A stretch of 64,000 nucleotides of DNA, from NCBI GenBank assembly GCA_045565285.1, contig JBJLFR010000004.1, positions 41,083 to 105,082 on the forward strand. Reading direction: 5' to 3'. The stretch is from CACIIZ01 sp045565285. GTDB lineage: Bacteria > Pseudomonadota > Alphaproteobacteria > Rhodobacterales > Rhodobacteraceae. Below, piece after piece: positions 9,232 to 18,875 of the stretch. The notes beneath the pieces were generated by a model that did no database searches, had not been told where the DNA came from, and worked only from the letters and a program-made list of their open reading frames with translations. Every line of letters begins with the position of its first letter. Position 1 is the first letter of the stretch. The position numbers were made by a program, and so were the translations under genes.

Positions 9232-9882
9232 TTAACCCCTTTGTCCAAAAATAGCTGAACCAATCCTAACATCTGTTGCCCCAAATTTTATAGCTTCTGC
9301 AAAATCATTACTCATCCCCATAGAAACTCTAGGAAGTTCATATTTCTTTGCAATTTCATATAATATCTTAAAATGATTTGATGGGAGTTCATTTATTGGA
9401 GGTAAACACATTAACCCTACAATTGGTAAAGAGTACTTTAATTTAGCCAGTTTTAGCATATTATTTAATTCATGGATCTTAACTCCAGATTTTTGGTCTT
9501 CATCACCAGTATTAACTTGTATAAATAAATCGGGGCAAAAACCTATCTTTTGCGTCTCATTTGAAATTTTTAAAATTAATTTTTCACGATCAATACTATG
9601 TATCACGTTGAATAACTTCATAGCTTCTTTCACTTTATTTGTTTGTAAAGCACCTACCAAGTGTAACTCTATCTTATCATATTCACTAATGAATTTCGGC
9701 CATTTGTCTAAACTTTCTTGAACCCTATTTTCTCCAAAAACACGATGTCCTTGGTCTAAAACTTTTTTAATTCTAGATATTGGTTGAATTTTTGAAACAG
9801 CTATTACTTTGACTATATCTTTTTGGCGTCCAGCTTGTTCTTTAGCAATCTCAACTTGTGATAATATTTTTTCTAAACTCAT
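9232..9882 (-). CDS. YggS-family pyridoxal phosphate homeostasis protein
   Basis: This 216-residue PLP-binding protein has the alanine-racemase-like TIM barrel but no second domain. The PLP Lys is in VIAVSKIQP near residue 27. VFGENRVQESLDK, LHLVGALQTNKVK, IHSIDRE, QVNTGDEDQKSG, GLMCLPP and SMGMSNDFAEAIKFGATDVRIGSAIFG are the full set of family motifs. The family (PLPBP) buffers PLP and affects amino acid pools; it has no assigned catalytic step. It follows the acyl-CoA synthetase gene by 8 bp, so the two are likely co-transcribed. Confidence 0.93.
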   Translation of the reverse strand: MSLEKILSQVEIAKEQAGRQKDIVKVIAVSKIQPISRIKKVLDQGHRVFGENRVQESLDKWPKFISEYDKIELHLVGALQTNKVKEAMKLFNVIHSIDREKLILKISNETQKIGFCPDLFIQVNTGDEDQKSGVKIHELNNMLKLAKLKYSLPIVGLMCLPPINELPSNHFKILYEIAKKYELPRVSMGMSNDFAEAIKFGATDVRIGSAIFGQRG

Positions 9883-9890
9883 TTTCTTAA

Positions 9891-11402
9891 TTATTTAAAG
9901 TAGTCATTATATTCTTCCCTAAGTTTGTTTTTTAATATTTTTCCTAAATTGTTTCTAGGAAGAGAAATTTTAAAAACATAAGCTTTTGGACATTTATATT
10001 TTGCTAATTTGTTTTTTAAAATTTCAGAAATTTTTTTTGAATCAATTTGAATCAGATCATCTTTAATAATTATAGAAAGAACTGATTCACCTAGATCTTT
10101 ATGTGGAACACCTATAACAGCACTTTCCTTAACCCCTTCAATATTATTGATAACATCTTCAATTTCTTTTGGATATATATTAAATCCACCTGAAATAATA
10201 AGATCTTTTAACCTTCCAACTATTTCTAAATAACCATTGTTGTCAAATACTCCTAAATCATCAGTCTTGAAATAGTTGTCCTTTGTAAATGAGTCAGCTG
10301 TTTTATTTGGCATCCTCCAGTATCCAGAAAAAACATTTTTTCCTTTTACCTGAATTTCACCAACATAACCACTTGATAATAATTCCCCAGTGACTTTATC
10401 AACTATTCTAACATCTATTCCAGGTAATGGATAACCAACAGTACCTGAAATTCTCTCACCTTTGTAAGGATTAGAACAAATCATATTAGTTTCAGTCATA
10501 CCATACCTTTCAAGTATCCTTTTACCTGTTTTTTTAAAAAATCTATCATTAATTTCTTTATTTAATGGAGCACTTCCAGAAATAAAAAGTCGCATGTTAT
10601 TTACAAGTAATTTTGTTAATTTTCTAGAATCCAATAATCTTGAATAATAAGTAGGTACTCCCATTAGAACTGTTGCATATGGTAAATAATCTATTAATGT
10701 TTCTAATTCAAATTTTTCAAGAAAAATCATTCTGGCAGATGATAACAAAATTATATTTGTTGCCACAAAAAGTCCATGAGTGTGATAAATGGGAAGAGAA
10801 TGTAAAAGATTATCTTCTGAATTAAAGCTCCAATATTCACTAAGTGTTTGAGCATTAGATAATAGATTTTCTTGTGTTATCATAGCACCTTTTGACCTGC
10901 CTGTAGTTCCTGAAGTATAAAGAATAGCAGTTATGTCATTGAGATTTCTATCAACAGGTTTTTCGTAAGGTATTTTTTTTAGAGAACTTTTTGATATAGA
11001 CCCAGATCCATCTAGCTCAACTGTTTCTATGAGAAAAGTTTTATTTAATTTTTTATTTTTTAACTGAGAACAAGTTTCTTTATCTGTAATTAGTAATTTA
11101 CTTTCTGAATCTTTCAAAAAATATAAAAGCTCTTCATTTGTATAACTATCATTTAATGGTAAAAAAATAAGACCTCTATGAATACAAGCTCCATAAATTG
11201 ATAAAAAATAATGGGATTTTTTTAATTTTAAAGCAACCCTATCTCCAGGAAGAAGACCTTTTTCTTTCAAGAAAAAAGATATTTGTTCAACTGAATTAAT
11301 ATAGTCCTTATAAGTAATAGTGATATTATTTTTTAAAATAAGGAAATTTTTTTTATTAAAACGATGCTTTTGAAAAAATTTTTTATATAACAGATTTGTC
11401 AT
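9891..11402 (-). CDS. Acyl-CoA synthetase, malonyl-CoA synthetase (MatB)-like
   Basis: This is a 503-residue ANL-superfamily adenylate-forming enzyme. The P-loop-like motif is ILYTSGTTGRSKGAM. The A5 region is ERYGMTETNM, the A7/A8 region is FKTDDLGVFDNNGYLEIVGRLKDLIISGGFNIYPKEIE (mentioned in parts here), and the A10 Lys lies in the C-terminal LGKILKNKL. The compact N terminus and the SGGFNIYPKEIED/GVPHKDLGE segments resemble MatB/ACSF3 malonyl-CoA synthetases more than long-chain FadD. Malonate use is inference, because no malonate transporter or decarboxylase is nearby. It is probably transcribed with yggS. Confidence 0.75.
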   Translation of the reverse strand: MTNLLYKKFFQKHRFNKKNFLILKNNITITYKDYINSVEQISFFLKEKGLLPGDRVALKLKKSHYFLSIYGACIHRGLIFLPLNDSYTNEELLYFLKDSESKLLITDKETCSQLKNKKLNKTFLIETVELDGSGSISKSSLKKIPYEKPVDRNLNDITAILYTSGTTGRSKGAMITQENLLSNAQTLSEYWSFNSEDNLLHSLPIYHTHGLFVATNIILLSSARMIFLEKFELETLIDYLPYATVLMGVPTYYSRLLDSRKLTKLLVNNMRLFISGSAPLNKEINDRFFKKTGKRILERYGMTETNMICSNPYKGERISGTVGYPLPGIDVRIVDKVTGELLSSGYVGEIQVKGKNVFSGYWRMPNKTADSFTKDNYFKTDDLGVFDNNGYLEIVGRLKDLIISGGFNIYPKEIEDVINNIEGVKESAVIGVPHKDLGESVLSIIIKDDLIQIDSKKISEILKNKLAKYKCPKAYVFKISLPRNNLGKILKNKLREEYNDYFK

Positions 11403-11475
11403 AATTCACATTAAATTTAAGTTGAATTTACGCTATCATATGAATTACTTTATTCAATATTATTAAATCAATTTT

Positions 11476-11928
11476 ATGAGGTTTTTTTTGTTAATAAATG
11501 TTCAAAGAGTAAGCTCTTCTTCAGTTGAAGTAAATAAATCAATAGTAAGTCATATTAAAAAAGGGATTTTATGTTTAATTTGTGCAGTTCCAAATGATAC
11601 ATTTCAAACTTGCGAAAAAGTTGCAGAAAAATTTTGTAAACTTAGGATATTTAATGACCCAAAAGGAAAAATGAATAAATCCTTGATTGATATTAATGGT
11701 TCAGTGCTGTTGGTAAGTCAATTTACTTTGGTTGCTAATATAAAAAATGGAAATCGCCCTGATTTTAAAGGAGCAATGGAACCTATAAAAGCCAAATTGT
11801 TATTTGATCATTTAGCTAAATTAATGATGGCCAAAAACATAGAAACAAAAACTGGTATTTTTGGAGCTAATATGAAATTAAACATATGTAATGATGGCCC
11901 AGTAACTATCCCAATGAATATACAGTAA
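11476..11928 (+). CDS. dtd: D-aminoacyl-tRNA deacylase
   Basis: This 150-residue homodimeric enzyme removes D-amino acids (and glycine) mis-attached to tRNA. The diagnostic motifs are both present: SQFTL near residue 80 and the cross-subunit Gly-cisPro motif NDGPVTIP near the C terminus. The N terminus reads MRFFLLINVQRVSSSSVEV, two or three residues longer than usual before the conserved QRV. No clear Shine-Dalgarno sequence is seen. The gene converges on a DMT exporter gene one base away. A D-amino acid editing enzyme fits the D-glutamate catabolic genes at 31.9 kb, although dtd is widespread. Confidence 0.93.
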   Translation: MRFFLLINVQRVSSSSVEVNKSIVSHIKKGILCLICAVPNDTFQTCEKVAEKFCKLRIFNDPKGKMNKSLIDINGSVLLVSQFTLVANIKNGNRPDFKGAMEPIKAKLLFDHLAKLMMAKNIETKTGIFGANMKLNICNDGPVTIPMNIQ

Positions 11929-11929
11929 A

Positions 11930-12862
11930 TTATGCATGTTTCTTTTTTCTAAGTACAATAATTAAAATTCCAATCGATACAGTAAATAAACTCATCCAAC
12001 TAAAATAGGTTGGAATTTCTGATAAAAAAAAGAAACCTAAAATAGCACCAGATATTGGAACTGCAGCTAAAATGGAAGAAGCCTTAGCAGTTCCAATAGA
12101 TTTAGTGGCAAACGCTGTTAGATATAATCCAAAGATATTTGGTACAAAACCCTGGAATAAAATATTTATTATTATATCTCTATCATATAAAGAAAAATCA
12201 ATGAAATCGAAACCTTTTGGTAAAAATAAAATCCATATTGGTAAATAAAATAAGGCATTTATAATACAAATTGAATATAAAATTTGGCTAAATTTTAAAT
12301 CCCATTTATTAACTAAGATTATAAAAATACTCAAAAATATGGCAGAAATAATGAAAAAAATATCACCTTTCCAACTATTTTTTAATATTTCATAGGGATG
12401 ATCAAATAATATAATTAATGACCCTAATAAAATTAGAGATGTTCCTAATAGTTCTAGTTTTACTAACCTTTTACCAAGCAAGTAGCCTATAAAAACGGTA
12501 ATTGCTGGGAGAAACCCATTCATAAAAACCCCACCATGATAAGCAGGAGAATAATAAAAACCCCCAAATGCTAATAATACATAAAATGGACCAATAGAGA
12601 ATGCAGTTATAAACGATTTTTTTAAACTTATTGTTTGCCAAATTCGAAAATAAATAATGAATGGCGCAATAAATAAAGAAGATAGTCCAAATCTAATAGC
12701 AGCTAAATCATAGATACTTAAATGAGTTTTTACTCCTACACGACTTACTATCAACCAAAATGACCAAATAAAAACAACAAGAAATGCAGAAATAAATCCG
12801 AGTAATTTTTTATTTTGGAAAAAATTAATATTTATAAGTTTTTCAAAAATTGTAATATCCAA
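11930..12862 (-). CDS. EamA/DMT-family membrane transporter
   Basis: This 310-residue integral membrane protein is predicted to have ten hydrophobic segments in two EamA repeats. Typical features are FGLSSLFIAPFIIYFR in the first repeat and the second-repeat SIGTAKASSILAAVPISGAILGFFFLSEIPTY pattern (named in parts). Drug/metabolite transporters of this group usually export amino acids or nucleobases, but the substrate cannot be read from sequence. It is one of three EamA genes in the window (also at 27017 and 42054) and appears monocistronic. Confidence 0.85.
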   Translation of the reverse strand: MDITIFEKLININFFQNKKLLGFISAFLVVFIWSFWLIVSRVGVKTHLSIYDLAAIRFGLSSLFIAPFIIYFRIWQTISLKKSFITAFSIGPFYVLLAFGGFYYSPAYHGGVFMNGFLPAITVFIGYLLGKRLVKLELLGTSLILLGSLIILFDHPYEILKNSWKGDIFFIISAIFLSIFIILVNKWDLKFSQILYSICIINALFYLPIWILFLPKGFDFIDFSLYDRDIIINILFQGFVPNIFGLYLTAFATKSIGTAKASSILAAVPISGAILGFFFLSEIPTYFSWMSLFTVSIGILIIVLRKKKHA

Positions 12863-12971
12863 TAATGGTATAACAAAAATTTAATTTTAATGGATTTAAT
12901 AAAACTAGAAAATTAAAAGAAAGGTATTATTATCTATACGTATATTTTAAAGTCTGAAAGTTCAACAAATA

Positions 12972-14171
12972 ATGGTTAATACACTTCATAAAAAATATAG
13001 ACCATTATTTTATATTCCCCAAAATTGGATTTATTTAGATGGAAACTCTTTGGGACCTCTACAAAAAAGTATTATTAATTCAGTTTCAAATGTAATAACT
13101 AACGAGTGGGGAAGACAAATAATTAAAGGTTGGAATAAAGCCAATTGGATGGCACAACCAGATAAGATAGGAAATCAAATAGCAAAATTAATTGGTGCAA
13201 ATAAAGATAGTGTAACAATAGGCGATAGCTTAGCAATCAAACTTTTTCAAGCAATATCAGGAGCTGTTCAAGTTTCAAAAAATAAAGGTTTTATTTTAAG
13301 TGATGACTCAAATTTCCCATCAGATTTGTATATTGCAAATTCATATTTAAAAGAAAAAAATTTACCTGAAGTAAGGGTGGTACATAAAACTAAAATAGAG
13401 GATGAGTTACAACGAGGTGATATTTCAATTCTTATGCTAACTCATGTTGATTACAGAACAGGCGAAATATATAATTTAAAAAAAATAAATAATATAGCAA
13501 GAGATATGAACATAATAACAGTTTGGGATTTTGCTCATTCTGTTGGTGCTTTACCATTAAATGTAAAAGAAAATCATATAGATTTTGCAGTAGGCTGCAC
13601 CTATAAATATCTAAGCTGTGGACCGGGTTCACCAGCATTTTTATATGTTAAGCCAAAACATATAAATAAGATTGATCCCGTTATCGCTGGATGGTTAGGA
13701 CATGAAAATCCATTTAATTTTGATCTGTCCTACAAACCCGCTAAAGATATAAAAAGATTCAGAATAGGTACACCCCCTGTAATTCAAATGGCTGCTTTAG
13801 AAGAGGCCTTAAAAATGTGGGATAATGTTGATATAAATTTAATTAGAAAAGAAGCTCAATTACTTACTTCCCTTTTTATTAATAAAATAGAACATTTAAA
13901 TTTAGATATGAAACTAATAAGCCCAAAAAGCCAAAATAATAGAGGAAATCAAGTTGCCTATCAGACTGAAAATGCCTTTGAAAAAATGCAGGCTTTAATT
14001 GATTATAATGTAATAGGAGACTATAGAGAACCAAATATTATGCGCTTTGGTTTTAATCCTTTATATAATTCTGAAAAAGATGTTAATAAAGCAATAAAAA
14101 TTTTGAAAATTATTTTTAAAAAAGATATATGGAAAAATAATAAATATTCAAAAAGAAACTTTGTCACATAA
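12972..14171 (+). CDS. kynU: Kynureninase
   Basis: This 399-residue PLP enzyme cleaves kynurenine (or 3-hydroxykynurenine) to anthranilate and alanine. Family motifs are YLDGNSLGPL at the N terminus, HVDYRTGEIY, WDFAHSVGALP (PLP-binding Asp), GCTYKYLSCGPGSPAFLYV (Schiff-base Lys) and GDYREPNIMRFGFNPLY at the C terminus. The length is normal. No kynA (tryptophan dioxygenase) or kynB lies next to it, so the rest of the pathway must be elsewhere or the enzyme salvages imported kynurenine. aroQ follows 59 bp downstream. Confidence 0.95.
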   Translation: MVNTLHKKYRPLFYIPQNWIYLDGNSLGPLQKSIINSVSNVITNEWGRQIIKGWNKANWMAQPDKIGNQIAKLIGANKDSVTIGDSLAIKLFQAISGAVQVSKNKGFILSDDSNFPSDLYIANSYLKEKNLPEVRVVHKTKIEDELQRGDISILMLTHVDYRTGEIYNLKKINNIARDMNIITVWDFAHSVGALPLNVKENHIDFAVGCTYKYLSCGPGSPAFLYVKPKHINKIDPVIAGWLGHENPFNFDLSYKPAKDIKRFRIGTPPVIQMAALEEALKMWDNVDINLIRKEAQLLTSLFINKIEHLNLDMKLISPKSQNNRGNQVAYQTENAFEKMQALIDYNVIGDYREPNIMRFGFNPLYNSEKDVNKAIKILKIIFKKDIWKNNKYSKRNFVT

Positions 14172-14230
14172 CATTTATAATTTAAATTCACTTTTAATAT
14201 TAAATCTATAATCTAAAATAGGAAAAAATT

Positions 14231-14671
14231 ATGAGTTGTCTTATTTACATAATTAATGGACCAAATTTAAATCTATTAGGAAAACGAGAACCTGATATTT
14301 ATGGTACAACTACTTTAGAAGATGTTGAGAATATCTGTTTAGAAATAGCAAAAAAAAATAATATCAAATTAAAATTTTTACAAAGTAACGCAGAGCATGA
14401 AATAATTAATTGGATACACAATGCAAGAGAAGATGCATCAGGTATAATTATAAATCCAGCTGCATATTCTCATACATCTATAGCTATACTTGATGCACTT
14501 ACTCTATTTGAAGAACCCATTATAGAAGTTCATATTAGTAATATACATAAGCGAGAAAGCTTTAGACATCATTCATACATATCCCAAAAATCTTCAGCTG
14601 TAATTGCAGGTTTCGGGATAGATGGCTATAAAATTGCATTAAAAAAATTAATAGATTTATGTTCAAATTAA
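14231..14671 (+). CDS. aroQ: 3-Dehydroquinate dehydratase, type II
   Basis: This 146-residue dodecameric shikimate-pathway enzyme dehydrates 3-dehydroquinate. The motifs are INGPNLNLLGKREPDIYG (with the flexible-lid Arg and Tyr), QSNAEHEIINWIH, INPAAYSHTSIAI.DAL, EVHISNIHKRESFRHHSYIS (catalytic His region) and IAGFGIDGYKIAL. The length and start agree with the family. An AGGAAAAA stretch precedes the ATG. A hypothetical gene follows 24 bp later and may share its transcript. Confidence 0.96.
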   Translation: MSCLIYIINGPNLNLLGKREPDIYGTTTLEDVENICLEIAKKNNIKLKFLQSNAEHEIINWIHNAREDASGIIINPAAYSHTSIAILDALTLFEEPIIEVHISNIHKRESFRHHSYISQKSSAVIAGFGIDGYKIALKKLIDLCSN

Positions 14672-14695
14672 ATTTTTTTATTTTATATTAGTAAA

Positions 14696-15220
14696 ATGTT
14701 TAATATCAAAACTGTTACTATGCATTTTGATCCATTAGAAGATCGAATAATAATGGATTGTTGTGATAAATCAAAAAAAACTCAGAGATTGTGGTTAACT
14801 AAAAGATTACTTGATAGATTAATCCCAAGCTTAACAGATCAGTTAGAAGTAAATTCTATTAATAAAATTTCAAAAGAATTAGAGCAATCATTTGCACAAG
14901 AAAATGCAGAAAAAAATAAACCTAAAACAGAAACTGTTCATTTAAAGAAAAATAATCCGTCATGGCTTGTTACAAGTATAAAAGTGGCGAAAGATAATAG
15001 AAAATTTAAACTCGTTTTTATTGATCAACGTAATTTAGATAATAAAAATAACTATAAATCAATAAATAATGCACAATTCATTTTAGCTATTTCCAATTTA
15101 AGACAATGGTTAAATGCTTTTTATAAAATTTATAAAAAAGCTTTATGGGATACAGCGATTTTCCCAAATTGGATGAAAGATAAGGAGCAAGTTTTAAAAA
15201 CTAAAATACTCTTAAATTAA
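14696..15220 (+). CDS. Hypothetical protein, 174 aa
   Basis: I do not recognise this protein. It is soluble and basic, with no signal peptide or membrane segment. It opens with a beta-rich segment ('TVTMHFDPLEDRIIMDC') followed by WLTKRLLDRLIPSLTDQL. The middle is low-complexity and charged (about residues 60-85), and the C-terminal half ends with FILAISNLRQWLNAFYKIYKKALWD and a Trp-rich tail. The codon use matches the neighbourhood and the frame is clean, so it is probably a real gene in an operon with aroQ. It converges on the minus-strand binding-protein gene at 15230. Confidence 0.6.
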   Translation: MFNIKTVTMHFDPLEDRIIMDCCDKSKKTQRLWLTKRLLDRLIPSLTDQLEVNSINKISKELEQSFAQENAEKNKPKTETVHLKKNNPSWLVTSIKVAKDNRKFKLVFIDQRNLDNKNNYKSINNAQFILAISNLRQWLNAFYKIYKKALWDTAIFPNWMKDKEQVLKTKILLN

Positions 15221-15229
15221 AATCATTTT

Positions 15230-16426
15230 TTATTGCTCAATTATTACAGATTTCCATTTATTATCAGTTATGATATTAATACTATAATATCCAACAACAT
15301 CTCCATTTTCATCAAACTCAATTTTACCAGACGCTCCAATATAATCAATTGAATCTCCTGAAGCAATTAATGCTTTTGCTTTTTCCCATTCCCCTGGATA
15401 AATTTTTTCCCCTGGTGAATTAGCAACCTCTCTTATAGACATAGCAATTTTTTCAAGATCTGTAGAACCTGCTTTTTCAATAGCTAGACCTAATAAAAAT
15501 GTTGCATCATATGCATTTGGTAAATACGATCCTTTTGAATCAATTTCTATGGTATTTGCATATTTTTCCCATTGTTTAAAGGCTGAATTAGTAGTATCAT
15601 ATGCAGAACTTACAATAGTTAACTTTTTAACTTTCGCACTTTCAATTTCATTTAAAATTTTCTGATTTAATATTCCTTCGTTTCCTAAAATTATTTGAAT
15701 TTTATCGTTTATTTGAATATCTTCTAATATTTGTATTGTGGTATTGATATTATTAGATATTAGTATCAAATTATCTGATTTTTGTTCAAGAGCAATGATT
15801 TCATTAAAATATGAATCCTCCCCATTCTCAAAAGGAAGAATTTCTAGAACTTTACCTCCATAAGATTCAAATTTTTCTACAAAATTATCAATGAGGTGTT
15901 CGTTATATTTTTCGTTTTCAAAATAGATAACTACATTCTGAATTTTTTTCATTGCAGCAACTTTGGCCAACATTTTACCTTGATATGGATATGAAGATAT
16001 AGTTCTAAAAACAAGATCAGAATAAAATTCAAAGGAACTTAATTTTTGAGATGATGCAGACATTGAAATTGTTAGTACTCCTGCAGGTATTGAAACTTCT
16101 TCAGCTTGAGCAATTGTGGGTATAGAGCAAACAGGTCCAATAATTGCAGAAACTACTTCAATATCAACCAGATTTTTTGCCGCCTTTATGGCTTCTAAAG
16201 GATCACATTTACTATCTTCTCTTACAATAACTAATTTCTGATTATCTTCAAAAAAAGCGCCCTGATCATTTATATGCTCTACAGCCAAATCTATAGCTTC
16301 TGCCATTAAATTAGAAGTTATCGGTACTGGACCAGTTAGAGCTAGAAGATTTCCAATTTTTACTTCTGCATATGCTATCTGTGAAATTTGATAGAATATA
16401 AATGATATAAATAAAACAAATTTCAT
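15230..16426 (-). CDS. ABC transporter substrate-binding protein, branched-chain amino acid type
   Basis: This 398-residue periplasmic protein is the last gene of the liv-type operon. A cleavable signal peptide covers about residues 1-20 (ending near AYAEVKIG). The mature part has the Peripla_BP_6 pattern: IGNLLALTGP at the start, AVEHINDQGAF, IIGPVCSIPTIAQAEEVSIPAG, and near the C terminus SPGEKIYPGEW and the beta strands of the second lobe. It is paralogous to the first binding protein at 20402-21595: both carry the same 'APGEKILPGE'/'SPGEKIYPGE' stretch and the 'IDYVGA/IDYIGA' motif. The ligand is unknown. A 100 bp gap separates it from livM. Confidence 0.88.
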   Translation of the reverse strand: MKFVLFISFIFYQISQIAYAEVKIGNLLALTGPVPITSNLMAEAIDLAVEHINDQGAFFEDNQKLVIVREDSKCDPLEAIKAAKNLVDIEVVSAIIGPVCSIPTIAQAEEVSIPAGVLTISMSASSQKLSSFEFYSDLVFRTISSYPYQGKMLAKVAAMKKIQNVVIYFENEKYNEHLIDNFVEKFESYGGKVLEILPFENGEDSYFNEIIALEQKSDNLILISNNINTTIQILEDIQINDKIQIILGNEGILNQKILNEIESAKVKKLTIVSSAYDTTNSAFKQWEKYANTIEIDSKGSYLPNAYDATFLLGLAIEKAGSTDLEKIAMSIREVANSPGEKIYPGEWEKAKALIASGDSIDYIGASGKIEFDENGDVVGYYSINIITDNKWKSVIIEQ

Positions 16427-16529
16427 AACTTTAAATTTATTAATACCTTAAGAGCTTTTATTCTAAACGAATGTTTCACTATTCTTTAACGTCTTAAAAC
16501 AATCAAAATTTACTTAATTTTAATTTTTA

Positions 16530-17855
16530 TTAGTATCTACTAGTCTCTGGGATTAAACCCTTAGGAGAAAAACGTAACGCTAGTATTAAAACTATGCCTA
16601 CCGTCATCAAACGCATATGTGCTGCATTTTCTATAAGTTGAGTTTTAAGCCAATAATCATTTGGCATAGCAAATGTTAATTTATCTATTAACCATAAACC
16701 AATAGGCTCAGCTTCTATCCAAAAAAACCAAATAAACATTCCTCCAAATATTGCTCCCCAATTGTTTCCAGAACCTCCGATTATTACCATTACCCAGATC
16801 AAAAAAGTAAACCGTAGAGGTTGATAAGTTGTAGGAGTAAATGATCCATCTAAGGTAGTAAGCATTGCACCAGCCATACCTATTACTCCCGAACCAATTA
16901 CAAAAACTACCAAATGTTGCTTGGTGACATTTTTTCCCATTGCCTGTGCAGCAATTTCATTATCTCGAATAGCTCTCATCATTCTCCCCCAAGGGGACTT
17001 AAGTGCAATCTCTGACAAGGAGAAAATAATAATTAAAATAATCAAAAATAAAAACATATAAGAAATTTTTACAAATATATATGATCCATCTACAATATTA
17101 ACTCCGAATATATTCGAAATTTCCTGCATCCAAACAGTTTCTTGTAAATCAATTTCATAAGGAACAGGTCTTGGCAAGCCACTTACGTCTTTAACACCTC
17201 TTGTAAGCCATTCTTCATTTTTAAGAAAATAAATAATAATTTCAGAAATTCCCAAGGTTGCAATAGCAAGATAATCAGATCTAAGTCCAAGGGCTACTTT
17301 ACCAATTGCATAAGCTGCCATAGCTGCAAAAATTCCTCCTATGGGCCATGAAATTAATATTGGCAAACCTAAGCCACCCAAGTATCCTGTGCTACTTGGA
17401 TCAATTGATTCAATACGTTCAATTGCAGGATCAAAAACTATTCTTAATAAAATATAAAAAATTAAAATTGCAAAAGCAATAATAAAATACCTATATTTTT
17501 TGTAAGATTTTACTCTGTGCCAAAGAAAAATTATTGAAAAAATACTGAATACTAAAAGACAAAATCCAATTACAATATTTAAACCACCAGTATCCCATGC
17601 AGAGTTAACTGGAGGCATTGATATTAATACTCCAGCAACTCCGCCAAGAGCTGCAAAACCCATTATTCCAACATTAAATAGACCAGCATAGCCCCATTGT
17701 ATATTTACTCCTAGGGACATTATTGCAGAAATTAATCCCACATTGATAATTGAAAATGCTAACGACCAACTTTGGAAAAGTCCGACCAATATAATCAAAA
17801 TTGACAAAATGAAAAAGAAAAAAATATTTCTATATTTTGAAAAATAGTAATACAT
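16530..17855 (-). CDS. livM: Branched-chain amino acid type ABC permease LivM
   Basis: This 441-residue inner-membrane permease has about ten hydrophobic segments. Conserved parts include NIQWGYAGLFNVGIMGFAALGG near the N terminus and LRSDYLAIATLGISEII. The EAA-like cytoplasmic loop reads SPWGRMMRAIRDNEIAAQAMG. Near the C terminus is IIGGSGNNWGAIFGG. It is longer than E. coli LivM's core because of an extra hydrophobic stretch near residues 110-150. It starts immediately at the end of livH (one base between), so the two are translationally coupled. Confidence 0.9.
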   Translation of the reverse strand: MYYYFSKYRNIFFFFILSILIILVGLFQSWSLAFSIINVGLISAIMSLGVNIQWGYAGLFNVGIMGFAALGGVAGVLISMPPVNSAWDTGGLNIVIGFCLLVFSIFSIIFLWHRVKSYKKYRYFIIAFAILIFYILLRIVFDPAIERIESIDPSSTGYLGGLGLPILISWPIGGIFAAMAAYAIGKVALGLRSDYLAIATLGISEIIIYFLKNEEWLTRGVKDVSGLPRPVPYEIDLQETVWMQEISNIFGVNIVDGSYIFVKISYMFLFLIILIIIFSLSEIALKSPWGRMMRAIRDNEIAAQAMGKNVTKQHLVVFVIGSGVIGMAGAMLTTLDGSFTPTTYQPLRFTFLIWVMVIIGGSGNNWGAIFGGMFIWFFWIEAEPIGLWLIDKLTFAMPNDYWLKTQLIENAAHMRLMTVGIVLILALRFSPKGLIPETSRY

Positions 17856-18875
17856 TTAAATTGTTTTTCCGCTAAATAAACCAGTAGGTTTAATAATTAA
17901 AACTAACACCAAAATTAAAAATGAAACTGCTATTTTATAATCAGTAGAGAGTATTTGAATCAATCCTTCAGGTTTGAAACCTTCAGGAAGCAAATAGCCA
18001 AAAAATCTTTTGTATGCGAAAGTAATTATTAATTCAGAAAAAGCTATTATATATCCACCTGCTATAGCACCAACAGGATTCCCAACTCCCCCAACAATTG
18101 CCGATGCAAATATGGGCAAAACTAATTGCATATATGAGAATGGTTTATAGCTCTTATCTAATCCAAATAAAACACCTGCAATTGCGGCAAGAATTGCTAC
18201 CAAAACCCAAGTAATTATTACAACTTTATTGGGGTTTATTCCTGAAAGTAATGCTAAATTTTCATTATCTGAGTAAGCTCGCATGGATTTTCCTGTTTTG
18301 GTAGATTTAAGAAACCAGAAAATAAAACTTACCACCAAAATTGCTGTAATTACAGTTATACCCTGCGACATTTTAATTGCTAGACCTTCTGAAAAACCGG
18401 TTAATTGTTTGAAGGTCTTTGCTTTTATTATGAATCTTTGACCATCAGAAAAAACTTGATCATTTGGTCCAATTATAAACCTTATAATTCCTCCAATAAA
18501 GAACATTAATCCAATTGATGCTATCAGAAAAGTAACTGGTGATGATTTTTTTTCTCTATGATATTTAAAAACAAAATAATCCAAGGAAATAACTAAAGAT
18601 ATTGTAAAAATTATTCCAATTGGAAGAGCTAATAGAGCTGTAGGAAAAGGGTAAATTGATATATTATTTTTTTGAAAGTACCAAGTAGTAAGAATGGTGA
18701 TCATAGTACCAAATGACATATATTCACCATGGCTGAAATTTGAAAATCTTAAAACACTATAAATTAAAGTAACCCCAAGAGCTCCCAAAGCTAGCTGACT
18801 TCCATAAGTTAAAGCCGGGACTATTATAAAATTGCTTAACAAAATTATTGCATTAATAAAATCCAATTTAACCAC
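17856..18875 (-). CDS. livH: Branched-chain amino acid type ABC permease LivH
   Basis: This 339-residue permease is the partner of LivM. It shows GSQLALGALGVTLIYSVLRFSNFSHGEYMSFG, the LivH N-terminal signature (given in parts), then KTGKSMRAYSDNENLALLSGINPNKV as the ATPase-contact loop, and FASAIVGGVGNPVGAIAGG near the C terminus. About eight to nine membrane segments are visible. Its start overlaps the end of livF by 8 bp. The transported solute is not determinable; such systems carry leucine/isoleucine/valine, other amino acids or urea-like solutes. Confidence 0.92.
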   Translation of the reverse strand: MVKLDFINAIILLSNFIIVPALTYGSQLALGALGVTLIYSVLRFSNFSHGEYMSFGTMITILTTWYFQKNNISIYPFPTALLALPIGIIFTISLVISLDYFVFKYHREKKSSPVTFLIASIGLMFFIGGIIRFIIGPNDQVFSDGQRFIIKAKTFKQLTGFSEGLAIKMSQGITVITAILVVSFIFWFLKSTKTGKSMRAYSDNENLALLSGINPNKVVIITWVLVAILAAIAGVLFGLDKSYKPFSYMQLVLPIFASAIVGGVGNPVGAIAGGYIIAFSELIITFAYKRFFGYLLPEGFKPEGLIQILSTDYKIAVSFLILVLVLIIKPTGLFSGKTI

